Shown: in pieces, positions 21,801 to 34,682 of the stretch
Position numbering within the stretch: the stretch's first letter is position 1
Layout: the number at the start of each line of letters is the position of its first letter
Assembly (NCBI GenBank): GCA_963965975.1
Contig: OZ014421.1
Location: 3,895,001 to 3,959,000 of the forward strand
Direction of reading: 5' to 3'
DNA length: 64,000 nucleotides
Origin: Xestospongia bergquistia
Lineage: Eukaryota > Porifera > Demospongiae > Haplosclerida > Petrosiidae
Made by a program: the position numbers and the translations under genes
The notes under the pieces: model-generated
What the model was told of the DNA's origin: nothing
What the model saw: only the letters and a program-made list of their open reading frames with translations
Database searches by the model: none

Positions 21801-24800
21801 TTACTTTATAAACTTCACTCAATAGTCTAAACCTTCTAAAGTCTTTAAATTAAAGACTTTAGAGTGTTAATGTAAACCAACTTACTAAACTGTTAATATC
21901 AGTTTATTTTGTTACTCCTTTTAAGTCCTTTAGACTGAGTAGTTTACTTTATAAACTTCACTCAATAGTCTAAACATTCTAAAGTCTTTAAATTAAAGAC
22001 TTTAGAGCGTTAATGAAACCAACTCACTAAACTGTTAGTATCAGATTGATGAGTTAGTCCTATTAAGTCCTTTAGACTGAGCAGTTTACTTTATAAATTT
22101 CACTCAAGAATCTAAACCATCTAAAGTCTTTAAATTAAAGACTTTAGAGCGTTAATGCAAATGAACTCACTAAACTGTTAGTAGCAGTTTGTTGAGTTAG
22201 TCCCATTAAGTCCTTTAGACTGAGCAGTTTACTTTATAAATTTCACTCAAGAATCTAAACCTTCTAAAGTCTTTAAATTAAAGACTTTAGAGCGTTAATG
22301 CAAACAAACTTACAAAACTGTTAGTAGCAGATTGTTCAGTTAGTCCCATCAAGCCATTTAGACAGAGCAGTTTACTTTATAAATTTCACCCAATAGTCTA
22401 AACCTTCTAATGTCTTTAAATTAAAGACTTTAGAGTGTTAATGCAAACCAACTTACTAAACTGTTAATAGCAGTTTAGTTAGTTAGTCCCATTACGTCCT
22501 TTAGATTGAGCAGTTTACTTTATAAACTTCTCTTAATAATCTAAACCTTCTAAAGTTTTTTAATTAAAGACTTTAGAGTGTTAATGCAAACCAACGTACT
22601 AAACTGTTAATATCAGTTTATTTAGTTAGTCCGTTTAAATCCTTTACACTGAGTAGTTTACTTTATAAATTTCACTCGATAGTCTAAATATTCTAAAGTC
22701 TTTAAATTAAAGACTTTAGAGCGTTAATGTAAGCCAACTTACTAAACTGTTAATAGCAGCTTTTATAGTTAGTCCTATTAAGTACCTTAGACTGAGTAGT
22801 TTACTTTATAAACTTCACTCAATAGTCTAAACCATCTAAAGTCTTTGAATTAAAGACTTTAGAGCGTTAATGCAAACAAACTTACTAAACTGTTAGTAGC
22901 AGACTGCTGTGTTAGTCCCATTAAGCCCTTTAGACAGAGCAGTTTACTTTGTAAATTTCACTCAATAGTCTAAACCTTCTAAAGTCTTTAAATTAAAGAC
23001 TTTAGAGTGTTAATGCAAACCACCTTACCAAACTGTTAATAACAGTTTATTTACTTCGTCCCTTTAAGTCCTTTAGACTAAGCAGTTTACTTTATCAACT
23101 TCACTGAATAGTCTGAACCAACTTACTAAACTGTTAATAGCAGTTTATTTAGTTAGTCCCTTTAAGTCCTTTAGACTGAGCCGTTTACTTTATGATTTTC
23201 ACTCAATAGTCTAAACCTTCTAAAGTCTTCAAATTAAAGACATTAGTGTGTTAATGCAAACAATCTCACTAAACTGTTTATGCAGTTTACTTAGTTAGTC
23301 CCATTAAGTCCTTTAGATTGAGCAGTTTACTTTATAAACTTCACTTAATAGTCTAAACCTTCGAAAGTCTTTAAATTAAAGACTTTAGAGTGTTAATGCA
23401 AACAAACTTACGAAACTGTTAATATCAGTTTATTTATTTAGTCCCTTTAAGTCCTTTACACCGAGTAGTTTACTTTATAAATTTCAGTCGATAGTCTAAA
23501 TATTCTAAAGTCTTTAAATTAAAGACTTTAAAGCATTAATGTAAACCAACATACTAAACCGTTAATAGCAGCTTTTATAGTTTGTCCCATTAAGTACCTT
23601 AGACTGAGTAGTTTACTTTATAAACTTCACTCAATAGTCTAAACCATCTAAAGTCTTTGAATTAAAGACTTTAGAGCGTTAATGCAAACAAACTTACTAA
23701 ACTGTTAGTAGCAGACTGCTGTGTTAGACCCATTAAGCCCTTTAGACAGAGCAGTTTACTTTATAAACTTCACTCAATAGTCTAAACCTTCTAAAGTCTT
23801 TAAATTAAAGACTTAAGCGTGTTAATGCAAACCAAATTACTAAACTGTTAACAGCAGTTTATATAGTTAGTCCCTTTAAGTCCTTTAGACTGAGCAGTTT
23901 AATTTATACATTTCACTCAACAGTCTAAACCTTCTAAAGTCTTTAAATTAAAGACTTTACAGGGTTAATGCAAACAAACTTACTAAACTGTTTATAGCAG
24001 TTGATTTCGTAAGTCCCATCAAGTCCTTTAGACTGAGTAGTTTACTTTATAAACTTCACTCAACAGTCTAAAACCTCTAAAGTCTTTAAATTAAAGACTG
24101 TAGAGTGTTAATGCAAACCAAGTTACTAAACTGTTAATAGCAGTTTATTTAGTTAGTCCCTTTAAGTCCTTTAGACTGAGCAGTTTACTTTATAAATTTC
24201 ACTCAATAGTCTAAACCTTCTAAAGTCTCTAAATTAAAGACTTTAGAGCGTCAATGCAAAGAAACTTACTAAATTGTTAATTGTAGTTTATTTAGTTAGA
24301 CCAATTAAGTCCTTTAGACTGAGCAGTTTACTTCATAAACTTCACTCGATAGTCTAAACATTCTAAAGTCTTTAAATTAAAGACTTTAGAGTGTTAATGC
24401 AAACCAACTTACTAAACTGTTAATATCAGTTAGTGCCTTTAAGTCCTTTAGGCTGAGCAGTTTACTTTATAAACTTCACTCGATAATGCTAACCAACTTA
24501 CTAAACTGTTAATAGCAGCTTATATAGTTAGTCCCATTAAATCCCTTAGACTGAGTAGTTTACTTTATAAACTTCACTCAATATTCTTAACCTTCTAAAC
24601 TCTTTAAATTAAAGACTTTAGAGTGTTAATGCAAACCAACTTACTAAACTGATAATATCAGTTTCTTTAGTTAGTCCCTTTAAGTCCTTTAGACTGAGCA
24701 GTTTACTTTAAAAATTTCACTCAATAGTCTAAACCTTCTAAAATCTTTAAAAAATACTGTAGAGCGTATAATGCAAACAAATTTACTAAACTGTTAATAG

Positions 24801-25512
24801 CAATTTGTTTAGTTAGTCCCATTAAGTCCTTTAGACTAAGCAGTTTACTTCATAAACATCACTCGATAGTCTAAACATTCTAAAGTCTTTAAATTAAAGA
24901 CTTTACTGCGTTAATGCAAACCAACTTACTAAACTGTTAATAGCAGCTTATATAGTTAGTCCCATTCAGTCCCTTAGTCTGAGTAGTTTACTTTTTAAAC
25001 TTCACTCAATAGTCTAAACCTTCTAAAGTCCTTAAATTAAGGACTTTAGTGTGTTAATGGAAACAAATTTACTAAATTGTTAATAGCAGCTTATACAGTT
25101 AGTCCCATTAAGTCCGTTAGACTGAGTAGTTTACTTTAGAAACTTCACTCAATAGTCTAAACCTTCTAAAGTCTTTAAATTAAAGAGTTTATAGCGTTAA
25201 TGCAGACTAACTTACTAAACTGTTAATAGCAGTTTATTTAGTTAGTCCCATTAAGTCCTTTAGACTAAGCAGTTTACTTCATAAACTTCACTTGATAGTC
25301 TAAACATTCTAAAGTCTTTAAATTACAGACTTTACAGCGATAATGCAAACAAACTTACTAAACTGTTAATAGCAGTTGATTTAGTTAGTCCCATTAAGTC
25401 CTTTAGACTGAACAGTTTACTTTATAAACTTCACTCAATAGTCTAAACCTTCTAAAGTCTTTAAATAAAAGACTTTAGAGTGTTAAGGCAAACCAACTTA
25501 CTAAACTGTTAA

Positions 25513-27510
25513 TATCAGTTTATTTAGTTAGTGCCTGTAAGTCCTTTAGACTGTGCAGTTTACTTTATAAACTTCACTCAACTGTCTAAACATTCTAAAG
25601 TCTTTAAATTAAAGAGTTTATAGCGTTAATGCAAACTAACTTACTAAACTGTTAATAGCAGCTCATATAGTTAGTCCCATTAAGTTCCTTAGACTGAGTA
25701 GTTTACTTCATAAACTTTACTCAATAGTCTAAACGTTCTAAAGTCTTTAAATTAAAGACTTTAGAGCGTTAATGCAAACAAACTTACAAAACTATTAATA
25801 GCAGCTTGTACAGTTAGTCCCATTAAATCCTTTAGACTGAGCAGTTTACTCTATAAACATCACTCAATAGTCTAAACCTTTTAAAGTCTTTCAATTAAAG
25901 ACTTTAGAGCATTAATGCAAACCAACTTACTAAACTGTTAATAGCAGCTTATATAGTTAGTCCCATTGTGTCCTTTAGACTGAGCAGTTTATTTTATAGA
26001 CTTCACTCCATAGTCTAAGCCATCCCAATTCTTTAAAAAAAGACTTTAGAGCGTTAATGCAAAAAAACTTTGTACCTGTTAATAGCAGTTTATTTAGTTA
26101 GTCACACTAAGTCCTTTAGACTGAGCAGTTTACTTTACAAATTTCACTCAATAGTCTAAACCTTCTAAGGTCTTTAAATTAAAGACTTTAGAGCGTTAAT
26201 GCAAATGATCTTACTAAATTGTTTATAGCAGTTTACTTAGTTAGTCCCATTAAGTCCTTTAGACTGAGCAGTTTACTTTATAAACTTCACTCAATAGTCT
26301 AAACCTTCTAAAGTCTTTAAATTAAAGACTTTAGAGTGTTAATGTAAACCAACTTACTAAACTGTTAATATCAGTTTATTTTGTTACTCCCTTTAAGTCC
26401 TTTAGACTAAGTAGTTTACTTTATAAACTTCACTCAATAGTCTAAACATTCTAAAGTCTTTAAATTAAAGACTTTAGAGCGTTAATGAAACCAACTCACT
26501 AAACTGTTAGTATCAGTTTATTTAGTTAGTGCCTTTAAGTCCTTTAGACTGTGCAGTTTACTTTATAAACTTCACTCAACTGTCTAAACATTCTAAAGTC
26601 TTTAAATTAAAGAGTTTATAGCGTTAATGCAAACTAACTTACTAAACTGTTAATAGCAGCTCATATAGTTAGTCCCATTAAGTTCCTTAGACTGAGTAGT
26701 TTACTTCATAAACTTTACTCAATAGTCTAAACGTTCTAAAGTCTTTAAATTAAAGACTTTAGAGCGTTAATGCAAACAAACTTACAAAACTATTAATAGC
26801 AGCTTGTACAGTTAGTCCCATTAAATCCTTTAGACTGAGCAGTTTACTCTATAAACATCACTCAATAGTCTAAACCTTTTAAAGTCTTTCAATTAAAGAC
26901 TTTAGAGCATTAATGCAAACCAACTTACTAAACTGTTAATAGCAGCTTATATAGTTAGTCCCATTGTGTCCTTTAGACTGAGCAGTTTATTTTATAGACT
27001 TCACTCCATAGTCTAAGCCATCCCAATTCTTTAAAAAAAGACTTTAGAGCGTTAATGCAAAAAAACTTTGTACCTGTTAATAGCAGTTTATTTAGTTAGT
27101 CACACTAAGTCCTTTAGACTGAGCAGTTTACTTTACAAATTTCACTCAATAGTCTAAACCTTCTAAGGTCTTTAAATTAAAGACTTTAGAGTGTTAATGC
27201 AAATGATCTTACTAAATTGTTTATAGCAGTTTACTTAGTTAGTCCCATTAAGTCCTTTAGACTGAGCAGTTTACTTTATAAACTTCACTCAATAGTCTAA
27301 ACCTTCTAAAGTCTTTAAATTAAAGACTTTAGAGTGTTAATGTAAACCAACTTACTAAACTGTTAATATCAGTTTATTTTGTTACTCCCTTTAAGTCCTT
27401 TAGACTGAGTAGTTTACTTTATAAACTTCACTCAATAGTCTAAACATTCTAAAGTCTTTAAATTAAAGACTTTAGAGCGTTAATGAAACCAACTCACTAA
27501 ACTGTTAGTA
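25513..27510 (+). repeat. 998-bp tandem duplication (seven monomers) inside the satellite
   Basis: Two successive blocks share private variants: GTGCAGTTTACTTTATAA with AACTGTCTAAACATTC, then GTACAGTTAGTCCC, then CCATTGTGTCC (25964 and 26962) with CCATCCCAATTC and a run of seven A. The offset is 998 bp in two separate comparisons. The second block's end differs from the first, where the copy leaves register. Confidence 0.85.
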
Positions 27511-30390
27511 TCAGATTGATGAGTTAGTCCTATTAAGTCCTTTAGACTGAGCAGTTTACTTTATAAATTTCACTCAAGAATCTAAACCATCTAAAGTCTT
27601 TAAATTAAAGACTTTAAAGCGTTAATGCAAACAAACTTACAAAACTGTTAGTAGCAGATTGTTCAGTTAGTCCCATCAAGCCATTTAGACAGAGCAGTTT
27701 ACTTTATGATTTTCACTTAATAGTCTAAACCTTCTAAAGTCTTTAAATTAAAGACTTTAGTGCGTTAATGCAAACAATCTCACTAAACGGTTTATGCAGT
27801 TTACTTAGTTAGTCCCATTAAGTCCTTTAGATTACTTTATAAACTTCTCTTAATAATCTAAACCTTCTAAAGTCTTTTAATTAAAGACTTTAGAGTGTTA
27901 ATGCAAACCAACTTACTAAACTGTTAATATCAGTTTATTTAGTTAGTCCCTTTAAGTCCTTTACACTGAGTAGTTTACTTTATAAATTTCACTCGATAGT
28001 CTAAATATTCTAAAGTCTTTAAATTAAAGACTTTAAAGAGTTAATGTAAGCCAACTTACTAAACTGTTAATAGCAGCTTTTATAGGTAGTCCCATTAAGT
28101 ACCTTAGACTGAGTAGTTTACTTTATAAACTTCACTCAATAGTCTAAACCATCTAAAGTCTTTGAATTAAAGACTTTAGAGCGTTAATGCAAACAAACTT
28201 ACTAAACTGTTAGTAGCAGACTGCTGTGTTAGTCCCATTAAGCCCTTTAGACAGAGCAGTTTACTTTAAAAATTTCACTCAATAGTCTAAACCTTCTAAA
28301 GTCTTTAAATTAAAGACTTTAGAGTGTTAATGCAAACCACCTTACTAAACTGTTAATAACAGTTTATTTAGTTAGTCCCTTTAAGTCCTTTAGACTAAGC
28401 AGTTTACTTTATCAACTTCACTGAATAGTCTGAACCAACTTACTAAACTGTTAATAGCAGTTTATTTAGTTAGTCCCTTTAAGTCCTTTAGACTGAGCCG
28501 TTTACTTTATGATTTTCACTCAATAGTCTAAACCTTCTAAAGTCTTTAAATTAAAGACTTTAGTGCGTTAATGCAAACAATCTCACTAAACTGTTTATGC
28601 AGTTGACTTAGTTAGTCCCATTAAGTCCTTTAGATTGAACAGTTTACTTTATAAACTTCACTTAATAGTCTAAAGCTTCGAAAGTCTTTAAATTAAAGAC
28701 TTTAGAGTGTTAATGCAAACCAACTTACGAAATTGTTAATATCAGTTTATTTAGTTTGTCCCTTTAAGTCCTTTACACTGAGTAGTTTACTTTATAAATT
28801 TCACTCGATAGTCTAAATATTCTAAAGTCTTTAAATTAAAGACTTTAAAGCATTAATGTAAACCAACTTACTAAACTGTTAATAGCAGCTTTTATAGTTT
28901 GTCCCATTAAGTACCTTAGACTGAGTAGTTTTCTTTATAAACTTCACTCAATAGTCTAAACCATCTAAAGTCTTTGAATTAAAGACTTTAGAGCGTTAAT
29001 GCAAACAAACTTACTAAACTGTTAGTAGCAGAATGCTGTGTTAGTCCCATTAAGCCCTTTAGACAGAGCAGTTTAGTTTATAAACTTCACTCAATAGTCT
29101 AAACCTTCTAAAGTCTTTAAATTAAAGACTTTAGAGTGTTAATGCAAACCAACTTACAAAACTGTTAATAGCAGTTTATTTAGTTAGTCCCTTTAAGTCC
29201 TTTAGACTAAGCATTTTACTTTATAAACTTCACTCAATAGTCTAAACCTTCTACAGTCTTTAAATTAAAGACTTTAGCGTGTTAATGCAAACCAACTTAC
29301 TAAACTGTTAACAGCAGTTTATATAGTTAGTCCCTTTAAGTCCTTTAGACTGAGCAGTTTAATTTATACATTTCACTCAACAGTCTAAACCTTCTAAAGT
29401 CTTTAAATTAAAGACTTTACAGGGTTAATGCAAACAAACTTACTAAACTGTTTATAGCAGTTGATTTCGTAAGTCCCATCAAGTCCTTTAGACTGAGTAG
29501 TTTACTTTATAAACTTCACTCAACAGTCTAAAACCTCTAAAGTCTTTAAATTAAAGACTGTAGAGTGTTAATGCAAACCAAGTTACTAAACTGTTAATAG
29601 CAGTTTATTTAATTAGTCCGTTTAAGTCCTTTAGACTGAGCAGTTTACTTTATAAATTTCACTCAATAGTCTAAACCTTCTAAAGTCTCTAAATTAAAGA
29701 CTTTAGAGCGTCAATGCAAAGAAACTTACTAAATTGTTAATTGTAGTTTATTTAGTTAGACCAATTAAGTCCTTTAGAGTGAGCAGTTTACTTCATAAAC
29801 TTCACTCGATAGTCTAAACATTCTAAAGTCTTTAAATTAAAGACTTTCGAGTGTTAATGCAAACCAACTTATGAAACTGCTAATATCAGTTAGTGCCTTT
29901 AAGTCCTTTAGGCTGAGCAGTATACTTTATAAACTTCACTCGATAATGCTAACCAACTTACTAAACTGTTAATAGCAGCTTATATAGTTAGTCCCACTAA
30001 ATCCCTTAGACTGAGTAGTTTACTTTATAAACTTCACTTAATAGTCTTAACCTTCTAAACTCTTTAAATTAAAGACTTTAGAGTGTTAATGCAAACCAAC
30101 TTACTAAACTGATAATATCAGTTTATTTAGTTAGTCCCTTTAAGTCCTTTAGAGTGAGCAGTTTACTTTATAAACTTCACTCGATAATGCTAACCAACTT
30201 ACTAAACTGTTGATAGCAGCTTATATAGTTAGTCCCACTAAATCCCTTAGACTGAGTAGTTTACTCTATAAACTTCACTCAATAGTCTTAACCTTCTAAA
30301 CTCTTTAAATTAAAGACTTTAGAGTGTTAATGCAAACAAATTTACTAAACTGTAGCAATTTGTTTAGTTAGTCCCATTAAGTCCTTTAGA

Positions 30391-31248
30391 CTAAGCAGTT
30401 TACTTCATAAACATCACTCGATAGTCTAAACATTCTAAAGTCTTTAAATTAAAGACTTTACTGCGTCAATGCAAACCAACTTACTAAACTGTTAATAGCA
30501 GCTTATATAGTTAGTCCCATTCAGTCCCTTAGTCTGAGTAGTTTACTTTTTAAACTTCACTCAATAGTCTAAACCTTCTAAAGTCCTTAAATTAAAGACT
30601 TTAGAGTGTTAATGGAAACAAATTTACTAAACAGTAAATAGCAGCTTATACAGTTAGTCCCATTAAGTCCATTAGACTGAGTAGTTTACTTTAGAAACTT
30701 CACTCAATAGTCTAAACCTTCTAAAGTCTTTAAATTAAAGAGTTTATAGCGTTAATGCAGACTAACTTACTAAACTGTTAATAGCAGTTTATTTAGTTAG
30801 TCCCATTAAGTCCTTTAGACTAAGCAGTTTACTTCATAAACATCACTCGATAGTCTAAACATTCTAAAGTCTTTAAATTAAAGACTTTACTGCGTTAATG
30901 CAAACCAACTTACTAAACTGTTAATAGCAGCTTATATAGTTAGTCCCATTCAGTCCCTTAGTCTGAGTAGTTTACTTTTTAAACTTCACTCAATAGTCTA
31001 AACCTTCTAAAGTCCTTAAATTAAAGACTTTAGAGTGTTAATGGAAACAAATTTACTAAACAGTAAATAGCAGCTTATACAGTTAGTCCCATTAAGTCCA
31101 TTAGACTGAGTAGTTTACTTTAGAAACTTCACTCAATAGTCTAAACCTTCTAAAGTCTTTAAATTAAAGAGTTTATAGCGTTAATGCAGACTAACTTACT
31201 AAACTGTTAATAGCAGTTTATTTAGTTAGTCCCATTAAGTCCTTTAGA
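30391..31248 (+). repeat. 429-bp tandem duplication (three monomers)
   Basis: CTAAGCAGTTTACTTCATA recurs at 30391 and 30820. The intervening variants (AACATCACTCGATAG, TTAGTCTGAGTAG, ACAGTAAATAGCAGC) recur in the same order. The offset is exactly three monomers of 143 bp. The related region near 24.8 kb has only one copy of this block, so the duplication came after the longer copying event. Confidence 0.85.
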
Positions 31249-32584
31249 CTAAGCAGTTTACTTCATAAACTTCACTCGATAGTCTAAACATTCTAAAGTC
31301 TTTAAATTACAGACTTTACAGCGATAATGCAAACAAACTTACTAAACTGTTAATAGCAGTTGATTTAGTTAGTCCCATTAAGTCCTTTAGACTGAACAGT
31401 TTACTTTATAAACTTCACTCAATAGTCTAAACCTTCTAAAGTCTTTAAATAAAAGACTTTAGAGTGTTAAGGCAAACCAACTTACTAAACTGTTAATATC
31501 AGTTTATTTAGTTAGTGCCTTTAAGTCCTTTAGACTGTGCAGTTTACTTTATAAACTTCACTCAACCGTCTAAACATTCTAAAGTCTTTAAATTAAAGAG
31601 TTTATAGCGTTAATGCAAACTAACTTACTAAACTGTTAATAGCAGCTCATATAGTTAGTCCCATTAAGTTCCTTAGACTGAGTAGTTTACTTTATAAACT
31701 TCACTCAATAGTCTAAACGTTCTAAAGTCTTTAAGTTAAAGACTTTAGAGCGTTAATGCAAACAAACTTACTAAACCGTTTATAGCAGTTTATTTAGTTT
31801 GTCCCATTAAGTCCTTTAGACTGAGCAGTTTACTTTATAAACTTCACTCAATAGTCTGGAACCGGATGCATTCAGCCAAATCATTTGACAGTGTTCTCTG
31901 CAATAAATCCAAGACAATAATGTTCCTCGCTATAGCCCAAGGGCAAGTAAATACAGTCAAGTGTGTTAGTATATATAACTTGAGTTTAAATTTATTGAGC
32001 TTTAGCCCCTTGCTTAGTCCATTTGTAGTTAGTATCAGCTTGTAATAGTTTGTATAAGAAATCTTAGACGGTATTACTTCGTTTTAGCAACCATGGAGTC
32101 ATGACTTTATTTCTGCTGGGTTGTTTAGCAAGAGAGAAGAAGGAACTGGATTCCATTCAGCCAAGTCATTTGACAGTGTTCTTTGCAGTAAATCCAAGAC
32201 AATAATGTTCCTCGCTATAGCCCAAAGGCTAGTAAATACAGTGAAGTGTGTTAGTGTATATAGCATACCTTTAAATTCAATGACCTTTAGCTCTTAGTTT
32301 AGTTCATTGTTACTTCGTTTTAGCAGCCAAAGGTTCATGACTTTATTTCTACAGGGCTGTTTAGTAAAATAGAAGAAGGAACCAGATTCCATTCAGCCAA
32401 ATCATTTGACAGTGTTCTTTGCAGTACTCGCTATAGCCAAGGGCAAGTAAATACAGTGAAGTGTGTTAATATGTATAGCTTGACTTTAAATTCAATGAGC
32501 TTTACTAAATGAAGGTGCTAAAACTGTGATATTTGTGATTGACACAGCAATTATTATCATTAAATATTTTATCTTTATTATTAG

Positions 32585-32665
32585 GTGGGTTCTGATATAC
32601 CTGGTATTTCTGTTGAGATCGTAGAGGAGGCATTTCAATTACTGGAAGAGCAAAAGCAGATGTAA
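32585..32665 (+). other. single terminal-exon-like fragment captured in the module array
   Basis: After a tract TTTATCTTTATTATTAG, 27 codons run open: VGSDIPGISVEIVEE, then AFQLLEEQKQM and TAA. The segment from about 32515 to 32705 does not match the repeat and occurs once in the window. The repeat resumes afterwards in the middle of a core (GCTATAGCCCAAGG). I do not recognise the peptide; its second half looks helical. It may be the genuine last exon of the gene from which the modules derive, or a fragment of another gene. Confidence 0.45.
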
Positions 32666-33052
32666 TTCTTGTACCTGCTGTTGCCGGAGGATATTATACA
32701 GTTGGAGCCTTGCTATAGCCCAAGGGCAAGTAAATACAGTCAAGTGTGTTAGTATATATAGCTTGACTTTAAATTTAATGAGCTTTAGCCCTTAGTTTAG
32801 TGCATTTGTTATCTTAACTTAGCCTGTAATAAGTCATTTTAAAACATATGTCACCTATCCTTGTCTCTGTAATATATACTCTTTAATAACCAGTATATTT
32901 AGTACAATGTAGCAAGTCTGAATAATATTAGTCAAGTGTTTTTAAAAGATTTTTACTCCCATCATGTCTTCTTTGGTATTAGTATCAGCTTGTAAATGTT
33001 TGTACAAGAAATCTGTTTTAGCAACGAATCATTCACAACTTTATTTCTACAG

Positions 33053-33161
33053 GGCTGTTTAGCAAAACAGAAGAAGGAACTAGATTCCATTCAGCCAAAT
33101 CACTTAACAGTATTCTCTGCAGTAAATCCAAGGCAATAATGTTCCTTGCTATAGCCCAAGG
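33053..33161 (+). other. exon-like core, intact copy
   Basis: 109 bases between TTTATTTCTACAG and a GCAAGT donor, open in the same frame as the copy at 34294. It starts GGCTGTTTAGC rather than GGTTGTTTAGC, and ATAATG is preserved near its end. Confidence 0.45.
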
Positions 33162-33717
33162 GCAAGTAAATACAGTCAAGTGTGTTAGTATATATAGCTT
33201 GACTTTAAATTCAAATTCAATGAGCTTTAGCCCTTAGTTCAGCGCATCTTTACTTTGTTTTAGCAACCAAAGATTCATGACTTTCTTTCTACAGGGCTGT
33301 TTAGTAAGATAGAAGAAGGAACCAGATTCCATTCAGCCAAATCATTTGACAGTGTTCTATGCAGTAAATCCGAGACACTAATGTTCCTCGCTACAGCCCA
33401 TGAGGAAATGAATACAGTCAGTGTATCAATACTTCATTTGTGTTAGTATATCTAGCTTGACTTTAAATTCAATGAGCTGTAGCCCTTAATTTTAGTGCAT
33501 TTGTTATCTTAACTAAGCCTGTAATAAGTCATTTTAAAATATATGTCACCTTTCCTTGTCTCTGTAATATATACACTTTAATAACCAATATAAAAGGGTT
33601 TTTACCCCCATTGTGTATTCTTTGGTATCAGTATCAGTTTGTAAAGGTTTGTACTAGAAATCTTAGAAGCATTACTTCTTTAGTAGCAACCAATGAGTCA
33701 CGACTTTATATCTACAG

Positions 33718-33826
33718 GGCTGTTTAGCAAGACAGAAGAAGGAACAGGATTCCATTCAGCCAAAATATTTGACAGTGTTCTCTGCAGTAAATCCAAGACA
33801 ATAATGTTTCTCGCTATAGCCTAAGG
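33718..33826 (+). other. exon-like core, intact copy
   Basis: 109 bases between CTTTATATCTACAG and GCAAGTAAATACAG. The core is open in the same frame, with a Lys-Ile-Phe change (AAAATATTT) where others have Lys-Ser-Phe. Confidence 0.45.
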
Positions 33827-34293
33827 GCAAGTAAATACAGTAAAGTGTATTAGTATATATAGTTTGACTTTAAATAAATGAGCTTTAGCCCATAGTTTAG
33901 TGCATTGTAGTATCACGTTGTAATAGTTTGTGCTAGAAATGTTAGACAGTATTACTTCGTTTTAGCAACCATGGAGTCATGACTTTATTTCTGCAGGGTT
34001 GTTTAGCAAGACAGAACAAGGAACTGGATTCCATTCAGCCAAGTCATTTGACAGAGTTCTCTGCAGTAAATCCGAGACACTAATGTTCCTCGCTACAGCC
34101 CATGGGCAAATAAATACAGTCAGTGTATCAATACTTCATTTGTGTTATTATATCTAGCTTGACGTTAAATTCAATGAGCTTTAGCCCTTAGTTTAGTGCA
34201 TTTGTAGTATGAGCTTGTAATATTTTGTATTAGAAATCGTTGACAGTATTACTTCGTTTTAGGAACCATGGAGTCATGACTTTATTTCTGCAG

Positions 34294-34402
34294 GGTTGTT
34301 TAGCAAGACAGAGGAAGGAACTGGATTCCATTCTACCAAATCATTTGACAGTGTTCTCTGCAGTAAATCCAAGACAATAATGTTCCTCGCTATAGCCCAA
34401 GG
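34294..34402 (+). other. best-preserved exon-like core of the second array
   Basis: The sequence has a 3' splice-like tract (TTTATTTCTGCAG), a 109-base core and a GC-type 5' splice-like site (AAGG then GCAAGTAAAT). In the frame starting at the third base the core reads LFSKTEEGTGFHS, then KSFDSVLCSKSKTIMFLA and IAQG, with no stop. I do not recognise it with confidence. The pattern G-x-x-FH-x-x-KSF, a spacer, then MFLAxAxG vaguely recalls the late part of a PARP-type ADP-ribosyltransferase domain; this is a guess from eye alone. The core length is not a multiple of three, so splicing one copy to the next would shift the frame. That argues against a live tandem-exon gene. Confidence 0.5.
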
Positions 34403-34573
34403 GCAAGTAAATGCAATGAAGTGTGTTAGTATATATAGCTTGACTTTAAATTTAATGAGCTTTAGCCCTTAGATTAGTGCATTTGTAGTATGAACTTGTA
34501 TATTTCGTACTAGAAATCTTAGATAGCATTACTTCGTTTTAGCAGCCAATCATTCATGACCTTATTTCTACAG

Positions 34574-34682
34574 GGCTGTTTAGCAAGACAGAAGAAGGAA
34601 CCAGATTCCATTCAGCCAAATCATTTGACAGTGTTCTCTGCAGTAAATCCAAGACAATAATGTTCCTCGCTATAGCCAAAGG
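34574..34682 (+). other. exon-like core, intact copy
   Basis: 109 bases between CTTATTTCTACAG and GCAAGTAAACAC, open in the same frame. The neighbouring - strand frame over this segment is a shadow of the repeat. Confidence 0.45.

Larger units (their letters stand above)
15891..31857 (+). repeat. 143-bp satellite array, subtype C
   Basis: Sixteen kilobases of forward monomers of a third subtype: TTCACTCAATAGTCTAAACC, TTTAAATTAAAGAC, GCAAACCAACTTACTAAAC, GCAGTTTATTTAGTTAGTCC and CATTAAGTCC. Local variants recur at near-multiples of the monomer: TGCATTTTATATATTTAATC at 17991 and 19278 (1287 bp), GTACCAACTCACCAAACTG at 19111 and 19540 (429 bp), GTGCC variants at 25531 and 26529 (998 bp), and CTAAGCAGTTTACTTCATA at 30391 and 30820 (429 bp). 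A much longer copy relates about 21.5-25.8 kb to about 26.9-31.7 kb. No gene or transposon was seen in this stretch. Confidence 0.96.

Noticed and set aside
1-31857. Regular direct repeats that could be mistaken for a CRISPR array
   Set aside because: The whole 143-bp unit repeats, with no unique spacers, no cas genes and eukaryotic transposons inside.
15891-31857. Centromeric identity of the 143-bp satellite
   Set aside because: The monomer length and dyad would fit, but no CENP-B-box-like motif was seen and location cannot be judged from one window.
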